Positions 10,854 to 24,193 of a stretch of 64,000 nt of DNA are shown one piece after another. Origin of the DNA: Diprion similis (taxonomy: Eukaryota > Arthropoda > Insecta > Hymenoptera > Diprionidae); the NCBI RefSeq assembly GCF_021155765.1, contig NC_060117.1:7530001-7594000 (forward strand), given 5' to 3'. A program made the translations under genes and the position numbers. Each line of letters opens with the position of its first letter. The stretch's first letter is position 1. Below the pieces are notes generated by a model. That model was not told the DNA's origin. It was given only the letters and a program-made list of their open reading frames with translations, and ran no database searches.

Positions 10854-13800
10854 CTATATTCGCAATTCTGAACACTTTTACTTTATTTTGCAAGTATTGG
10901 TTGATAGCTGCTTTCACGACTTACAATTAGTATCGGTTTTAGTTTTCTAAATACGAATTCATGTTTCCCCGTCCTCTTCCTTCCGGTCCAATAGAATGTA
11001 TTGATATACTGTTAGATATTTTTATCTAATTTAAAAAAATTTTGCAATCACGTTCAATGTAATTCGGTATGAATTGAAACGGTGAGTATTATATATTCAA
11101 TATAACCTACCCAGTTAACACCTCATTAGTATTCATTTATCACTGAGCAGTGTTACCGAGCTTTAAAAGTCACGCTTAAACTACTGCTCTCAAAAGTCAA
11201 ATGGCTTTGTAACATGCGTAATGCATGAAAAAATAGAGGTCACGTGACTAAGTGTATCCCGGATCGTGCTAACCGTCAGAATTCAAGTGAGCTCAAACTT
11301 ATTTCTTCAGAATCATTAGAAACAATGAGATTATGATTAAAAGTGAACTTCATCTTTGATACTCCGAGTACCATGAAGCGAATAATTCTAGTGGTGAAAT
11401 TGGATGACTGATGTGGTTGAAACTGTTAAAATAATTTTCTCAAGTTTTCTTCAAGTTTCGTATGCTGTTATTGCCGAATTTTAATTTCGTAGCTTGAATG
11501 TTAGATTCAGCGACCTAAAAAGCTTTCTGAAAATAAACTTCACCGTATTTACGTCTCTTTTGAAAACTAAAGCTGTCATTTTGTATTCACGAACTCGATT
11601 CCATCCTCAAAATTTCAAAATTCTGTGTTCATATTTGAATTCGACGACACCGAAAATCGTTCAACGACAAATTGTGACGGGAATCTAAGCACGTTTTAAA
11701 ATTCCTTTTAGTGAGCTCAGAATAAATGAGGTGAACGATAGAAGAGCCTGAATCAAAGTTTTAAGAAAATCGAAGCTATTGACCTTTCAGAATAAGAAGC
11801 CAATCGCCCGTCACCGAAGAGTTAAGTACGATAACGTAAAATGTCGATACTCTCGGAACTTGTAGCCACGGAGTTTGAAGACTGTAGAAAACTATACATA
11901 TGCCTAAGTTCCTGAGACAGCGGAGAAAGCTTTCTTGAAACTTCTGAAGAGAGCTCATCAACTTTTTTGTTAACCGTTCGAAGAGCTTTCGCACATGTTA
12001 TGCCTTTTTTGAGCCTATGTCCCGGATTGGTAACTCCCCCGAACTACTCTACCCCACTTCCATAGAACTATCAGAAAATTTCTCTACTGCGATGTTTTAC
12101 ACGGACGCTGTTAGACAAAGTAGTATATGTATAGTATTTTAGCATTTATATGACTGATCAATAAGGCATTATAAAAATAGTATATAAAGACATCTTGGAG
12201 CAAACTCCATGATTTTGTTTTGTCACATTGAGCTAATTTATAGTCTAAAAATAGTAACTTGGTTTTTTCTGGCCGAGCCTAAGTTTACAGTATGAGTAGT
12301 AGGTGAACCGAAGACGAATATAACCGAAGACGATTTTTTAGCACGAAATTGAGGTTAGGGTCGCTTAATGTTAGATTTGTTCGCGACTTTTGACCCATAC
12401 TTATAATAGTACATTTCGAAACGAGTTTTGATAAAGTTTTTTGACGAGACGTGAGGTCTAACGTGAGGCACGAATCAAAGGCGAGTGCTGTAACGAACAA
12501 GTCAAAAATTCTTATCGAAAGCCAAGAATTTGCGACGAATTCGCGATTTTGAGGTTAGAGTGCTAAAAAAGACATCTTTAAGTAGCATATTTTCGACCAT
12601 AAAAATTGCGTCTTCCATCTTGCTCTGAGCATCTTTCATCGAACGGTGAATTGAAGGCGCTATCCCTTGAACTAAGGGTGGCCAGCTGGTCGATCGTAGC
12701 TATTAGGCCAGTCTATGGCGACAACGCAAAAAATTTGTCGATCAAAAAATATTGCATTTAATTCTATGGCAAAGATTTGAGGTTAGGTAGAGCTCGGATT
12801 TGATCAAGTTGGCCATCCCAGCTGCCCTAAAATGACCCAGACCAATGGAATACGTATGCGATATACCGGCGAGCGAATTGCTGTAGGACAAAAATAGCTT
12901 TCGCTTAATTCGTAGGGTGACTCGATTTGAGTGATGGAATGTTGAGCCTAGATGCGGGGTTGGGAAATCACGCGAGTCGAGAGATAACCGAGCGGTGAAA
13001 TAGGCAATGATGCAGGGCGATGGGCGCGTGGAGGCATCAGAATCGTTCTATAGGGACGCATAAGGCGAGAATCTGGGCCCCTCCTGGCGCCGTGAGGTTC
13101 GGGGGTGAGCGAGGGCCGTAATTTCCGGTAAGCATTAATGCATGCTTGCTTTGCCTCGTGTTGTTACGTCACACTTTCAGTCGATAAGCGGAAAACCGAG
13201 CTGCTACTCGATTCTGAAGGTATCTAGATACAAGGAAACGGACTAGGACCAATAGTCCAGACGCCATTATCTTGCAGATGATTTATTGCGACGGACAATT
13301 TATGGTAGCGTCCTTCCAAGCTGGACTGCCGCAAACTAGATGGCCAGCTGTATGTATGAATATATTGTTGTTCAAACATTGAACAGATATACGAAGTGTA
13401 CATGATTCTGTGCTCTCTTTGAAAGCACAAAGTCATAATAAATCCTCTCAAAATGATCAATTTCAACGTGGCAAAGTTCCACACATATTGTATTACTTTT
13501 TGCAAAAACATATTCATGGTGTCCTCAATGTTTCAACTACATATTAGGAAGGCTGGAAGTGCTCGTATTCCTGGTATACTCACTAGTATTTAGTAGGTAT
13601 TAAGGATTCATAATAAGGCATGCTTTAAAAGTGGCTATAAGTCTTGAATACTCCATTATTATTGATAGCAATTGAGCCCGAGTAATAAATATCACTCGCA
13701 AATAACGTTGTGGTTTGTAAAAACATTCGTTCAAGTAGCATAACGTTAATATTGGGAAAAAGATTAAAACAGAGGAAAGTGAGAGCTAAGATGATTGCTC

Positions 13801-13879
13801 AGCGTGGTTCATGAAAAATTTGTACCGCTGTTAGACTCTTCTTATACACTTCTACGTACAGCACTTTCCACTTACCGTA
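10854..13879. other. gene-free intergenic stretch
   Basis: Open frames here (11494-11688 plus; 11994-11776, 12500-12285 and 13517-13224 minus) are short, without domain or splice context. A locally GC-richer patch at 12830-13200 has no recognisable exon. Confidence 0.45.
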
Positions 13880-13980
13880 CTTGATGCGCACTGATTGTGA
13901 GTGCAATTTCCCTAATAGCACACACCCTTTCCTATTGGCCAGAATATAGGGGAAATTGCACTTGTTGGTGAGCATCAAGT
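13880..13980. other. pre-miRNA-like hairpin
   Basis: The left arm (13880-13914) and right arm (13948-13980) are inverted copies that pair over about 33 bases with a few mismatches; paired blocks are ACTTGATGC / GCATCAAGT and GTGCAATTTCCC / GGGAAATTGCAC. The loop is about 33 bases. Length and geometry fit an animal pre-miRNA, but a tiny MITE would look the same. No match to a known miRNA was recalled. Confidence 0.4.
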
Positions 13981-16010
13981 GCATCATGCAAAAGCCACTG
14001 GCTGTGTTTATATCGTACGGACAAAGAGTATGAAGCTACAGAAGAACGCTATATAAATGTTGTGAGTCGACGCACTTGATGTTATAGTTTCATTTTAGAT
14101 TTTCATAAAGCGGTACCACCGCGACACAGTTAAATTACGCCGAAATTCTAATACACAAATTTTTTTAGACTTGTTATTGGAAATAGATTTCTCGAAAAAT
14201 ATCAGTTTTCTCTGGGCAATGGTCTGGTTTTCACCTCTAAATCGACTTGCCGTAAAATACCCGCTCAAAAATGCAATAACTCGAAATTTTTCGGTTTTCT
14301 AATCGAAAATGAATTTCTGAAAGGATAACAGAAAATCAAAGATAAGACTTATACTTTTCAGAAACTTTCGAGAATATCTTCACGAAAACCCTTAAACATC
14401 ATCAGAATGATTCAAACTTTCGGAATGATACAGTATTATTCTAAAAACAGTTCAAAAACATGTTAAATATCGATTCAAGTATTTCGAATAAATAAGATAA
14501 GAAGTTTTTGAAATTTTTTTTCGGCCGGTTAAATCACGTCTCACATCCCTGCATCAAGTATGTTCAGACCGTACCAATCCTTACCTTTCCCATGTCCGTG
14601 CGTACTTTCTACCCCATCTGATACCCGAAATCCTTACCGCTCGTACCGCGGTACCAACAAGCCGCGGTAAGTTTAGGCGCGATCGCAAGGGTACGCTATT
14701 GGGTGGTTCGTCGCTAACCGCAAAGATGGCGCTGATCGTTGGAATAATAAATAACTGAACGGGAATCGACGCTCGGTTAGTCAGCCTGATTCGAGTTTCC
14801 GGCCATTCCAGTCGCGCTCGAAACTCTCTTGTTCTCTTCCTCTCCTCTCCAATTTAAACAGCAGATTCTCGCCAGCCGATCGAACCTCCGTATATTCACG
14901 CCTTCGGCCTCTGAATCTCACGGCAGCTCTCCACTTGCGAGACACAACCATTGATCGTACACTAACACCTCATACACTCTTGACACAACTTTACTACTGT
15001 AATAATAAGGGGTTTTCATGCTTTAGCGGCTTTTCCCCTGTGAGCCAATAAATTGCAACAATTTCTCTTGGCTCAATTGAGTATTTAGACAAATTTATTT
15101 CGTTCCATATTCCATCCTCAATCCTTGTTTCTTTTTATATAGAATCACGGAAACCTTCCATGTTGGAAAGTTTTCCGACGCTAAAAAAGTACGTGCTAAC
15201 TTCTGCACAAACAGGTGAATGTATTAATAATTGTGGATCTGGAAAACTTGGAAAACTCGGGAAATTTTACACTATAACATAATTCGCAACTCTGAATGTT
15301 AGTTTTTTCTAAATTAACCTTTTGACTCACACAGTTTTCCTTACAATCAAATTCCTTGAAACTGGGTACGTAAAGGCTCTCAAAGTCACTGATTTAAAAA
15401 ATGAGATTAGATCTGAAATATTTTCAAAATTCAAACCGGCGGATCTAATATGATCGAATAGGATCAATTTTTGTATTTTGGTCCGCCATTTCGAATTTTT
15501 AAATTTTGACATTGGATTCGCTTTTGACGACCCCGAAAACCCCCCGAATAACAAATTTCAATCGAATCGTATCAATTTTATGTATTTCGAGTCATCCATA
15601 TTGGATTCGGTATTTTGAATTTCGAAATTTCGACATCGGATTCGTTTTTAGCAACCCCAAAAACCCAGGATTGCCAAGTTGAACTTTTCTAGTCCCCGAT
15701 TTAGCCGAAAAACGAAAATCTCTGACTATTTCACCACGTTTTAAAAACGAAAGAATAGAGAAAGAAGTTGTCAATTGGTTAATTTTTCAATATTGATCAA
15801 TCGTGTGAGTTTTTCAGTTATTCCATTTTCAAAAGGTGCCAAATAACGGACTTTCCAAGTTATACAGTGACAATCTTAACAAATTCCCTAGTAATTCTAG
15901 ACCCAACAACATACTCTTTGCAACATCCTAAGCAGGGAATTTCGTTTCTAGAGTTGGCAACGAATTTCGGATCGCCGTAAGTTCAATCAAATTCCACCAG
16001 AAGGCAGGCG
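13981..16010. other. intergenic stretch with a dispersed-repeat patch at 15480-15690
   Basis: No coding exon is recognisable. About 14560-14960 is GC-richer and pyrimidine-rich, resembling a promoter or 5' UTR, but no gene could be attached. At 15480-15565 and 15594-15680 two diverged direct copies share blocks such as GACATTGGATTCG / GACATCGGATTCG and ACCCCGAAAACCC / ACCCCAAAAACCC. A related sequence in opposite orientation occurs at about 45645-45680 (AATGGCGGATCCAATATGG), so this is a low-copy dispersed repeat family. Confidence 0.45.
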
Positions 16011-16018
16011 TGACGTCA
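16011..16018 (+). promoter_or_regulatory. perfect CRE (TGACGTCA) upstream of the U1-70K gene
   Basis: A full palindromic CREB/ATF site 177 bases upstream of the U1-70K start codon, followed by a stretch with CpGs and GCCGCCATTTTG at about 16058 that is typical of a TATA-less housekeeping promoter. Function is inferred from motif and position only. Confidence 0.45.
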
Positions 16019-16194
16019 TGCTTGTAGTGCCATCGAAACAACCGAGAAACAACCGAGCCGCCATTTTGTAAAGTGTGTGTTTGGTTCGCCTCGGGTAGTA
16101 AAGTTGGTTTTCGGTCGTCTATTATTCCCGTCGGAAAGGGAAAAAGGCTTCTCGTTTAGATGCAGAACCGTTAACGGTTAGTGTACCTTTCAAA

Positions 16195-19100
16195 ATGACT
16201 CAGTTCTTACCACCGAATTTACTCGCGTTATTCGCTCCTCGAGAGCCGATACCGTATCTTCCACCCGCCAACAAGCTACCCCACGAGAAAAAGAATGGAG
16301 GATATATCGGCGTCGGGGCTTTCCTCAAGTACTTCGAGGTCAGTGTACACCGGCTTACAAATCCCCTTTCATATTCATGAAAATTTCAATCACACATACC
16401 ATGTACAAAGCATTAAAGATTGGCGATTTCAGAACCGCACCTCGCAGATCTACACGGTCGTTAATTCCCTGCCCAGATTTTCAATGCGCATAGCAAAGCT
16501 TTTTCAAGGAGTGCTTGGAATTGATCATCTCCGCTTCATAGCACGCATTTGTCTCTTCAATTTTGCATATGTGCTCATTTATTACTATCGACGAAATGTC
16601 ACTCTGGATAGCTAGATGAAAATTGCAATTGAGACTTATCATCTATTTGTATGAATTTAAACAGTTTAGTGATGTACAAAATAGAATACATCGGTTAACC
16701 ATGAGGATTAAATTAGTAACGTTACCGTAGCGAAAGGTTGAAACAAATGTTACTCTTTTGCGCCTTTAGAATTACTGGAAAAGTTGAATTTACAAAATCT
16801 TAGTTTGTTCATGCTTTACTCATAGCTTACTAAATTTTAAGGAATTCCAAAGTTGTAACGTAACGAGTTATTCTAAAGCTTCAGCCTGATCGTTGACTGG
16901 ATTAGAGATAATCGCATTCACTCTCTGTGTGTAATCTTTTTCAGCTATGTATTCGCATCGCAGAATAAACCTAAACGAGTCACTTCCGACTTTGCCCATA
17001 TGCAAATCAAACAGATCATCGAATAACTCATTCATACGTACTTTACAAACCTCCAAAGACGATAAAAACTTTGCGCAGTAGTTTGCACCTCATGTATATA
17101 TGATAAAACATAAAAATTTCGGTGACTGTACGGCAGAAGATTAGTTTATTCTATTCTCAATGAAAGAATTTAATACAAGCCATATAATTTCTGATGAACC
17201 ATTTAGAATTGAAAAAGTATGCTTATTTTTCAGAATCCAAAAGATACTCCACCTCCAGTTCGCGTCGAGACTCGTGAAGAACGATTGGAACGCCGGAGAA
17301 GAGAACGGGCTGAACAAGTTGCCTATAAACTTGAACAAGAAATTGCTGTTTGGGATCCAGCAGGCATTCCCAACGTCACTGCGGACCCTTTCAGAACACT
17401 CTTCGTAGCACGCATAGTGAGTGAATCATGATTGATGCGCATGTTCTCTATTTTCAAATGCAATTGCGGTTTGAATTAAGTGATACAATATACACATATT
17501 TAACTTTTTACAGAACTACGATACTTCGGAATCCAAGCTCAGAAGAGAGTTTGAGGTTTACGGTCCTGTAAAGAAAGTAAGTTACATAATCCATACTTGC
17601 TTAAGGGGGGGGGGGTAAGGGTTTCAGCGTAAAAAAAAAACACTTTTTTTGTGAATTTTTTTTGAAATCATGGATTGAGCAAATTCATTGAAACCTTTTG
17701 TACATTATTAAGCATACTTTTAACAATATTCTGTAATTTTTTCATGCAGAAATATTGCAAAACAAGCCGGTGACAGAGCTTGCCCCAGAACGTCTTGGAA
17801 AAAAAAAACCATTTGCGGTGTTCACTATATCTCGATCGAAAATTATCAGAATTCAAAATCATTAAAATTTAGTCAAAGTATTATCAAATCCTCCCCCCAA
17901 CGTTCTACGATTATTTTTTTTACATTTAAAAATTTTTGGTGGCCATCTAAAGTGTAAACTGCTATTTTCCACGAAAAATTCCGCCATTTTGTGGGTGGGA
18001 AATCCCCTTAATGTTAAAAAAAAATTTTAACTAAACGTTGGGGGAAGGTATTTTATATGTAGAAAATGTGTACCAAGTTTGAAATGAATCGGTCAAGTAG
18101 TTTGTAAATGGCAGTGAACACGGACTTTGAAAAAGTAGTTTTGAGAAAAACGCGTTTTAAGTTTATTGAGCTAAAAAAGTGGAGAAAAAAAGTTCTGTCA
18201 CCGGCTTGTTTTGCAATATTTCTGAATGAAAAAATTACAGAATATTGTTTAAAGTATGCTTAACAATGTACAAAAGGTTTCAATAAATTTGCTCAATCCA
18301 TACTTTCAAAAAAAATTCACAAAAAAAGTGTTTTTTTTTTACGCTGAAACCCTTACCCCCCCTTCAAGAGTTTTGCTCAGATCGACTTAAAATTTTGAGA
18401 ATATATTGTTGAAATGTTTAACAATGAGATAAGACAAAAAAAACTTTTCCAAACTGGATCAATCTTTTTGATATTTGAATAAACCTCAGAGAAATACACA
18501 AAATGAGTGAACTTCTTAATCTAAATTCATACTTTTTAGAGTTGTCTCAAAACTATAAACGTACTAAAGTTATTTGTACTAACTTTTGAATCTATATGAA
18601 ATAGCACTTAATATGTAACAAAAACTTGAAATCAGTTTTAAAATTCTAATTCCTCTGTAACAAGCTTTTGAATACCGAACACGAAGAAATTTTCTCTAAT
18701 AACTAATGAATGTTTTATTACAGATTGTGGTAATCCATAATACAATCAATGGCAAGCCGAGGGGTTATGCATTCATCGAATACGAACACGAGAGGGACAT
18801 GCACTGTAAGTAACCGGGTGAAAAAACAAAGCCCTCTGAAAAGTCTCTATTGCCCTCTAGTAAGAAACTCGATATTTCCTAGAATCACATCCAGATAGTA
18901 TAGTTGGGCTGGGCTATAGTTAGACTATGCATTTCCATTGATACTAAACCTGAACGGTAAAGGGGGTCCCGCCATACATCCGTGCAGGACTACTACTGTC
19001 TACTAAAAATACACATATGGTAAACGAATCACAAAAAACAATATTGGCTGTCTTGATTAATACAGTTTTTATCTTGTTCTTGGTACAGCGTGGCGGCCGC

Positions 19101-22100
19101 TGCCGGCAACTAGTGCCGTTCACTATTCCATGCAAAATCCCTGAACCTGCCTGATATGATAGGTTTGTATGTGTGGTAAGATCCAACATACAACAACGTT
19201 TGTTAGATTCTATGCTTACCCTGTTTACCTTACCTGGTTCAGTTTCATTTTAATGTCTGAATGAGCCAGATGGGAAAATTGAAAGAAAACAAAAACACCA
19301 AAAACACTCGTCAAATTAGTTGGCCCTCGTAAAATTTAGGAACACCCTCTCCTCGTAATATACCTAGAGATATATTTGAAAGAAAAATGCTGTGCGCTGA
19401 ATTGGTGTTCCACATCGAAATTGTTCAACTCACTTAAAACTGAGAAATAAACTGAAGGAGGTTCAGGGAGGTGGTCAATGGACATTTATCGATAATATCA
19501 CCAATATCGCTTTATCACTAGACCGAAAGAATCATTTTTCTTTTTCTACCGAGTCAATGTCTTTTTAAAGATTTTCAAACACTTGTTTAAATTATTATCA
19601 ATTCAAGGACATGGATCACTCATAAGTCCACTCAAATTCTAAGGGCAAAGTTTTGCCTGAACACAAGCTTATTTTTCTCTACCTTAAAATGGGTACTAAT
19701 TTTTCAACTAATGATACTCGAGTGGATGGCCCGTGTCCTTAACGAATTCAAGACTAACTAAAATTCAATCCTGTGGAAATAGAATGATTTTGAACGTGAA
19801 AAAATGTCCTTCCACTGCAGATATTACCAATCTCATTAAACTGGCACATTAATAAAGCCGTGTTGATATAAATAACACCACAGTAATCGCGATGATCGAA
19901 TATCTTGAGTACTTGTGTCGTAGCTGCTAACAGGGCTGGTAGCAAGTTAACATTGTCACGTTTTCTCTTACGGTAAATTAGCACATTACTTTCAGGTCTT
20001 TATAATCTATCTTAGAAGTGCTTTATACTTTTGTAAAATCTAAGACAAGCTTTTAAATGTAGACACCAAAATATCGATCGAGTTGAATTAATCACAATAC
20101 GCTGGACTATTATTGTTACTATAAAATAAAATCAAAAAGCACTCTATGACTGCCGCTACCAGCTGTGTTAAAACACAAGATATTTCAAACTAATCATGAC
20201 AGCAAAACTACGTAGTAATTGTCATTATTCGGATACCGATCCAGTGATATGTTCCAATTTCTGTATGGAATACTAATTGACCGTACATTGCTTTTTTTTC
20301 AAACAAAACTTCACTTCCCACCCCTACCCCCAGAGTGTCTTAACAAAACAAGTGTATGTATGAGAGTAAGTAGAATGGTTCTGTGAGCAGATGCCTTTTA
20401 GGAAGAATAATTAGAAAGAAAGAAAGAAAGAAAAAGAAAGTAACGAGAACATAGAAAAGAAATGGGATAGAACGATTTAAATCACTCATTAATTTAATGT
20501 AATGTTAAACTCGAGTACAAGTTAGAAGTGTAAATTATTAAAATAAATGCGCACGGTTTGGTTGTAAGTAAAAATAATATAAAGCGCACCAGGTAAAAAA
20601 ACAAAATAATCTTCTCTGGAGATTGAACGAACATACGAAGACTGGGCACCTTCCCAATGAATAGCGTACGCGCTGGCCTACTACTCTATCCCCGCGAGTC
20701 ACTTACAAGTTCGATTCACGATTAAAAGTACCTAGAGTTTGTGTTAACTTCCGTACGTAAGTAGCCGCGGTAGGTATTTTTTGTATCTGCTATACTTTTT
20801 TGACAAAATGAAGTAACTTACTAGAATTAAGGTCTTGTGGCATCTACGCGTTAATAGATGACTTTATTATATTTATCTTCACTAGGGCAGTGTAATTTTT
20901 CACGAGTAGACTAAAGCAAAAAGAACCTTATTGGAAAACGGTCTTCAATTCTGTATTAACATTTAAAAATCCTTTTCAACAATTGCAAAAGTGTAACGAA
21001 ATCTTGCAGAAAATTTTCTCAGATTTCCTTCGCACCCTGCACTTCTGTTCGTGTCCTGTGTCAAATATAGAATATTCTGACTGATATTCAAACTTTTTTA
21101 CTATATTCTACTTTACAAAATATTACACGAGTCTTCCAGACGATATAATAACGTGTCAACCATCTAAACGAATAAGAGCCTCATTTCCTTTATTGTTGAT
21201 GAATAATACAATAAAGTATAATTATCATAGTAGTCATTGGGTAAGATGACTTGAATGCGAAGACGTGTTGGTTCTTAAAAAAAAAAATCTATTGGAGAAA
21301 ATGTATAAAATTTCCAGCTCCCCGTTCTACGTAGGTATCTTTAAAAACAGGCACAATTATTTCTACCTGAGTAGGGGCATCGCAACAAATTTAGAAATCA
21401 TTTTCAAATGATGAAAAGGTTTCCTAAATTCCGACAAAAACAATAAAACAACATTGCAGACCGTCTGAATGAATTTTTCCAACATTATAATCATTATTCG
21501 CACTTCGTATATCTTATAAAGGGAAAAAACAAACATGTATGAAATGATCTATTTGTTTGCAAATTCATATGAAATTTCTTTACGTGGGTAAGGCGCTATG
21601 TAAGGCGATTCGTTAAAATTATCGACAGACTTTAAAGTAAAGAAAATTTGCTCCCACTCAGGTACGTGTGAAATTGTTGGATCTTTTGAAAACGATCTAT
21701 TAATCATTTTAGCTGCGTATAAACATGCGGATGGTAAGAAAATAGATGGTCGAAGAGTGTTGGTTGATGTGGAACGAGCAAGGACAGTTAAGGGGTGGCT
21801 ACCTAGGAGACTTGGTGGTGGTCTTGGGGGCACCAGGAGAGGCGGACCTGATGTCAATATCAAACACTCTGGAAGAGAAGACAACGAACGTGAAAGAGAA
21901 CGTTATCGGCTTGAAAGAGAACGAGAAGCCACTGGGCGTGGACTTGACAGAGACAGGTGACTTCCACAAAGTTATCTTTGCAATACAGTGATCGAGCATC
22001 TATATTCAAGTTAACTTTTTTAAAAGATTTTTGAATAAATAATAGCGTATTATTTTGGGCTCATTTTATCATCTCAATAAATCGATAGATTAGTTTTTCT

Positions 22101-22969
22101 TGTATACTATTTGAAAAAAAATGCACGTTACTAGGAAAAGAAGTGAATAGATTAATGGCGAATTGGACGATGAGCAAGAAAAGCATCATTTTGCAAAGTT
22201 TTCATTCAACGAGTCTTGATTCTTATACTAATCCTATGAACATTTTTTTTTCAGGGACCGCGATCGTGGTTTGGACCGAGAGCGTCGAAGATCACGAGAT
22301 CGTAAACGAAGATCGCGTAGCAGATCTCGCGATCGCAAACGTAGACGCAGTCGAGAGCGTGTTCCGGACCCTGACATCGAAGAGATTGAAAGAGAAGAAC
22401 GACCTCGTGAGAGGCGAGAACGCGACCGAGATCGTGATCGTGAACGCAAACGCAGGAGGTCCCGCAGTAAGGATCGCGAGCGCGACAGAGAGCGCAAACG
22501 TGATCGGCGAGATCGTGATCGAGAACGTAAAGAGCAACGCAAAGATCGCGGTGATCGTGAAGACGAGGACGTTAAAGAAGTTCGCATTAAAGAAGAACCC
22601 CTCGATGGTAAGCACAGTTATTTGCTATTGTTATGTTTAGTCATCGGCATGTTCTGAACATATTACAGAGTATTATATTTCAATTCCAAGATAACAAATC
22701 GATTGCGGCGTAGCTTATAAGATTTTACCAAAGTCCAAATTCCGTCCGAGATCGATTCGACTTCTGCCATCAGGGAGATATTTTTTAATTTTTCATTCTT
22801 CTTTGTAGATTATCCGGACTATAGTAATAATTACACGACAGCGTACAATGAAGCGGCTGTTAAATACGAAGATGAGCATGAAGAAAAATACCGGATCCCT
22901 GACGGAGATAGTAATGGTCGTCCTGATCAATCCCAATACAACAATTATGAATCGGCCCAAGATTATTAA
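16195..22969 (+). CDS. snRNP-U1-70K: U1 small nuclear ribonucleoprotein 70 kDa (U1-70K), complete, 7 coding exons
   Basis: Core protein of the U1 snRNP, which recognises 5' splice sites in the nucleus; its RRM binds U1 snRNA stem-loop I. Exons: 16195-16338, 17234-17416, 17514-17576, 18724-18805, 21713-21956, 22255-22607, 22809-22969. All introns are GT..AG, reading phase is kept throughout, and the product is 409 aa. Residues 1-100 match the family's N-terminal region (start [13 protein letters not shown]; the ETREER motif in exon 2). The RRM spans about 103-180, with RNP2 LFVARI at 104-109 and RNP1 RGYAFIEY at 143-150, followed by the diagnostic [12 protein letters not shown] and a Gly/Arg hinge. 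About 210-345 is an RD/RS-rich low-complexity arm, and the tail is acidic and Tyr-rich. The ATG is the family's usual start. Nothing is broken; intron 4 is long (2.9 kb) and intron 3 carries a foldback element. Confidence 0.95.
17601..18367. mobile_element. foldback transposon in U1-70K intron 3, about 767 bp
   Basis: Long terminal inverted repeats: 17601-17778 and 18194-18367 are reverse complements with few mismatches. They share a G-run/C-run end, GGTAAGGGTTTCAGCG / CGCTGAAACCCTTACC, and CAAAACAAGCCGGTGACAGA / TCTGTCACCGGCTTGTTTTG. A second inner pair (CCTCCCCCCAACGTT near 17890 and AACGTTGGGGGAAGG near 18034) extends the fold. No transposase is encoded. The left end reads TTAA before the G run while the right end reads TTCAA, so a target-site duplication is uncertain. 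The element lies 24 bases downstream of the exon 3 donor. Confidence 0.8.
20412..20440. repeat. (GAAA)n microsatellite in U1-70K intron 4
   Basis: Short purine-rich GAAA repeat with one interruption. It has no evident role. Confidence 0.7.
20655..20735 (+). repeat. possible tRNA-derived SINE relic in U1-70K intron 4
   Basis: The sequence holds an A-box-like TAGCGTACGCGCTGG followed 40-odd bases later by a B-box-like AGTTCGATTCA, the order and rough spacing of a tRNA-type RNA polymerase III promoter. No complete cloverleaf can be drawn: the acceptor stem and T stem do not pair. It is more likely a decayed SINE head than a tRNA gene, and could be chance. Confidence 0.25.
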
Positions 22970-24043
22970 GCTGTTTGACTCAATTTACGTTGCTCGAATG
23001 ATGAAATATTTGAAAAGCATCACCTTTCTTCTATCCTTATTATTGTATAACTAGATCGCAATGTTTTATCGAATATTTAAACCTCTGGTGTGAAACGCTC
23101 TCACATTACTCTAACTTGTAAGATGGCAATGGTGAAATATTCGCATGTTTGTTGTGTTTTATCACTACGTTATCGTATAGTTACGCGAAGTTTTGATCAA
23201 TTTGAAACGAAGCTGAAATAGGATTACTTTCCGACCCGTTTATCTCGAACATTGTAACAGGCATTGGCGTGCAGACACCTAAATGAATTCGAATAAATCA
23301 AGCAATTGTATTTACTAATTAATTGATGAGGCATCGTTCGGTATGTATATAGAAATATATTCTATCATTTGAACTATTGACATTAACTACTGTATGTAGC
23401 TTATTAATACATATAGAAATAAAATGTGATTGCTATTTCCGGACTCGCTTATCTCCGCGGTTGATGATCATTTACTTTTGCTATTCTTAAATCAATTAAT
23501 AAGAACTCTGATCAAATTTATCACATGATCAGAAAAACTGGTTGTAGTCAATGTAGATGCATACTTCATTTTTAATACGTAAAGTATTTATGTTCCTTCC
23601 GACTTATAGAAAAAGTGCAATTTTTCTAGTTTTCTAGCGTTTCCATTGCTGAAAACTAGGGAATTGCGCACAAAGTCAGTTCGCACTTTTTTCGTTAGTC
23701 GAATTCAACATTAGTTAAGAAGAATGTATTTTTGGTAAAATCCATACGCTTTTACTTCATCTTCATACCTACGATGAAGCTTACAATTTTGCGAGTTCGC
23801 GCACACTGTACTTACAATATTTCTACAAAATATTTATAGAAACAATAGAGAAGAGTCGCAGGTATGTTCAAAGAAAGATTCTGTAAATTTTCGAATTTCG
23901 TGCCAGCTCTACATTTGTAAAAATAAACTTCTTTTTTTTTTTTTTTTTTTAGTATTTCGCATAGTATACATACAATCGGTAATCTAACTGATGTAGTGAC
24001 TGATGCCGTTTATAACTTGCTACGCCGAATGCCAGTCAATAAT
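22970..24043 (+). other. U1-70K 3' UTR followed by AT-rich intergenic DNA
   Basis: After the TAA at 22967-22969 there is no further exon. The AT-rich sequence up to the poly(A) signal near 23418 is probably 3' UTR. Beyond it I see no gene; a T homopolymer lies at about 23932-23950. Confidence 0.5.
23418..23423 (+). terminator. candidate poly(A) signal AATAAA for U1-70K
   Basis: AATAAA about 450 bases after the stop codon, followed by a GT-containing stretch. An earlier AATAAA at about 23291 is an alternative. Confidence 0.45.
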
Positions 24044-24193
24044 CCCTAGGTTTCCACTTTTCTTATTGGTTGAAAAGAGGAAATCTCACTCAGTGTGCAT
24101 GATGTTCAATCAGTTGACAGCGCTGCCGTTTTGTTAAAAGTAAATGTTATTTCCCTAGTTTTTTTAACCAATAGAAATATTGGTGAGCTAGGG
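24044..24193. repeat. inverted repeat, MITE-like remnant
   Basis: Arms at 24044-24076 and 24161-24193 are imperfect inverted copies (CCCTAG, TTATTGGTTGAAAA / TTTTTAACCAATAG, CTAGGG). Sequence just outside the right arm (GTGCGCACCGAGTCAGGTTCG) resembles 23660-23690 (GCGCACAAAGTCAGTTCGC), pointing to a small decayed element family. Confidence 0.45.

Noticed and set aside
20655..20735. Functional tRNA gene
   Set aside because: A-box-like and B-box-like words are present but no acceptor or T stem pairs; at most a SINE relic.
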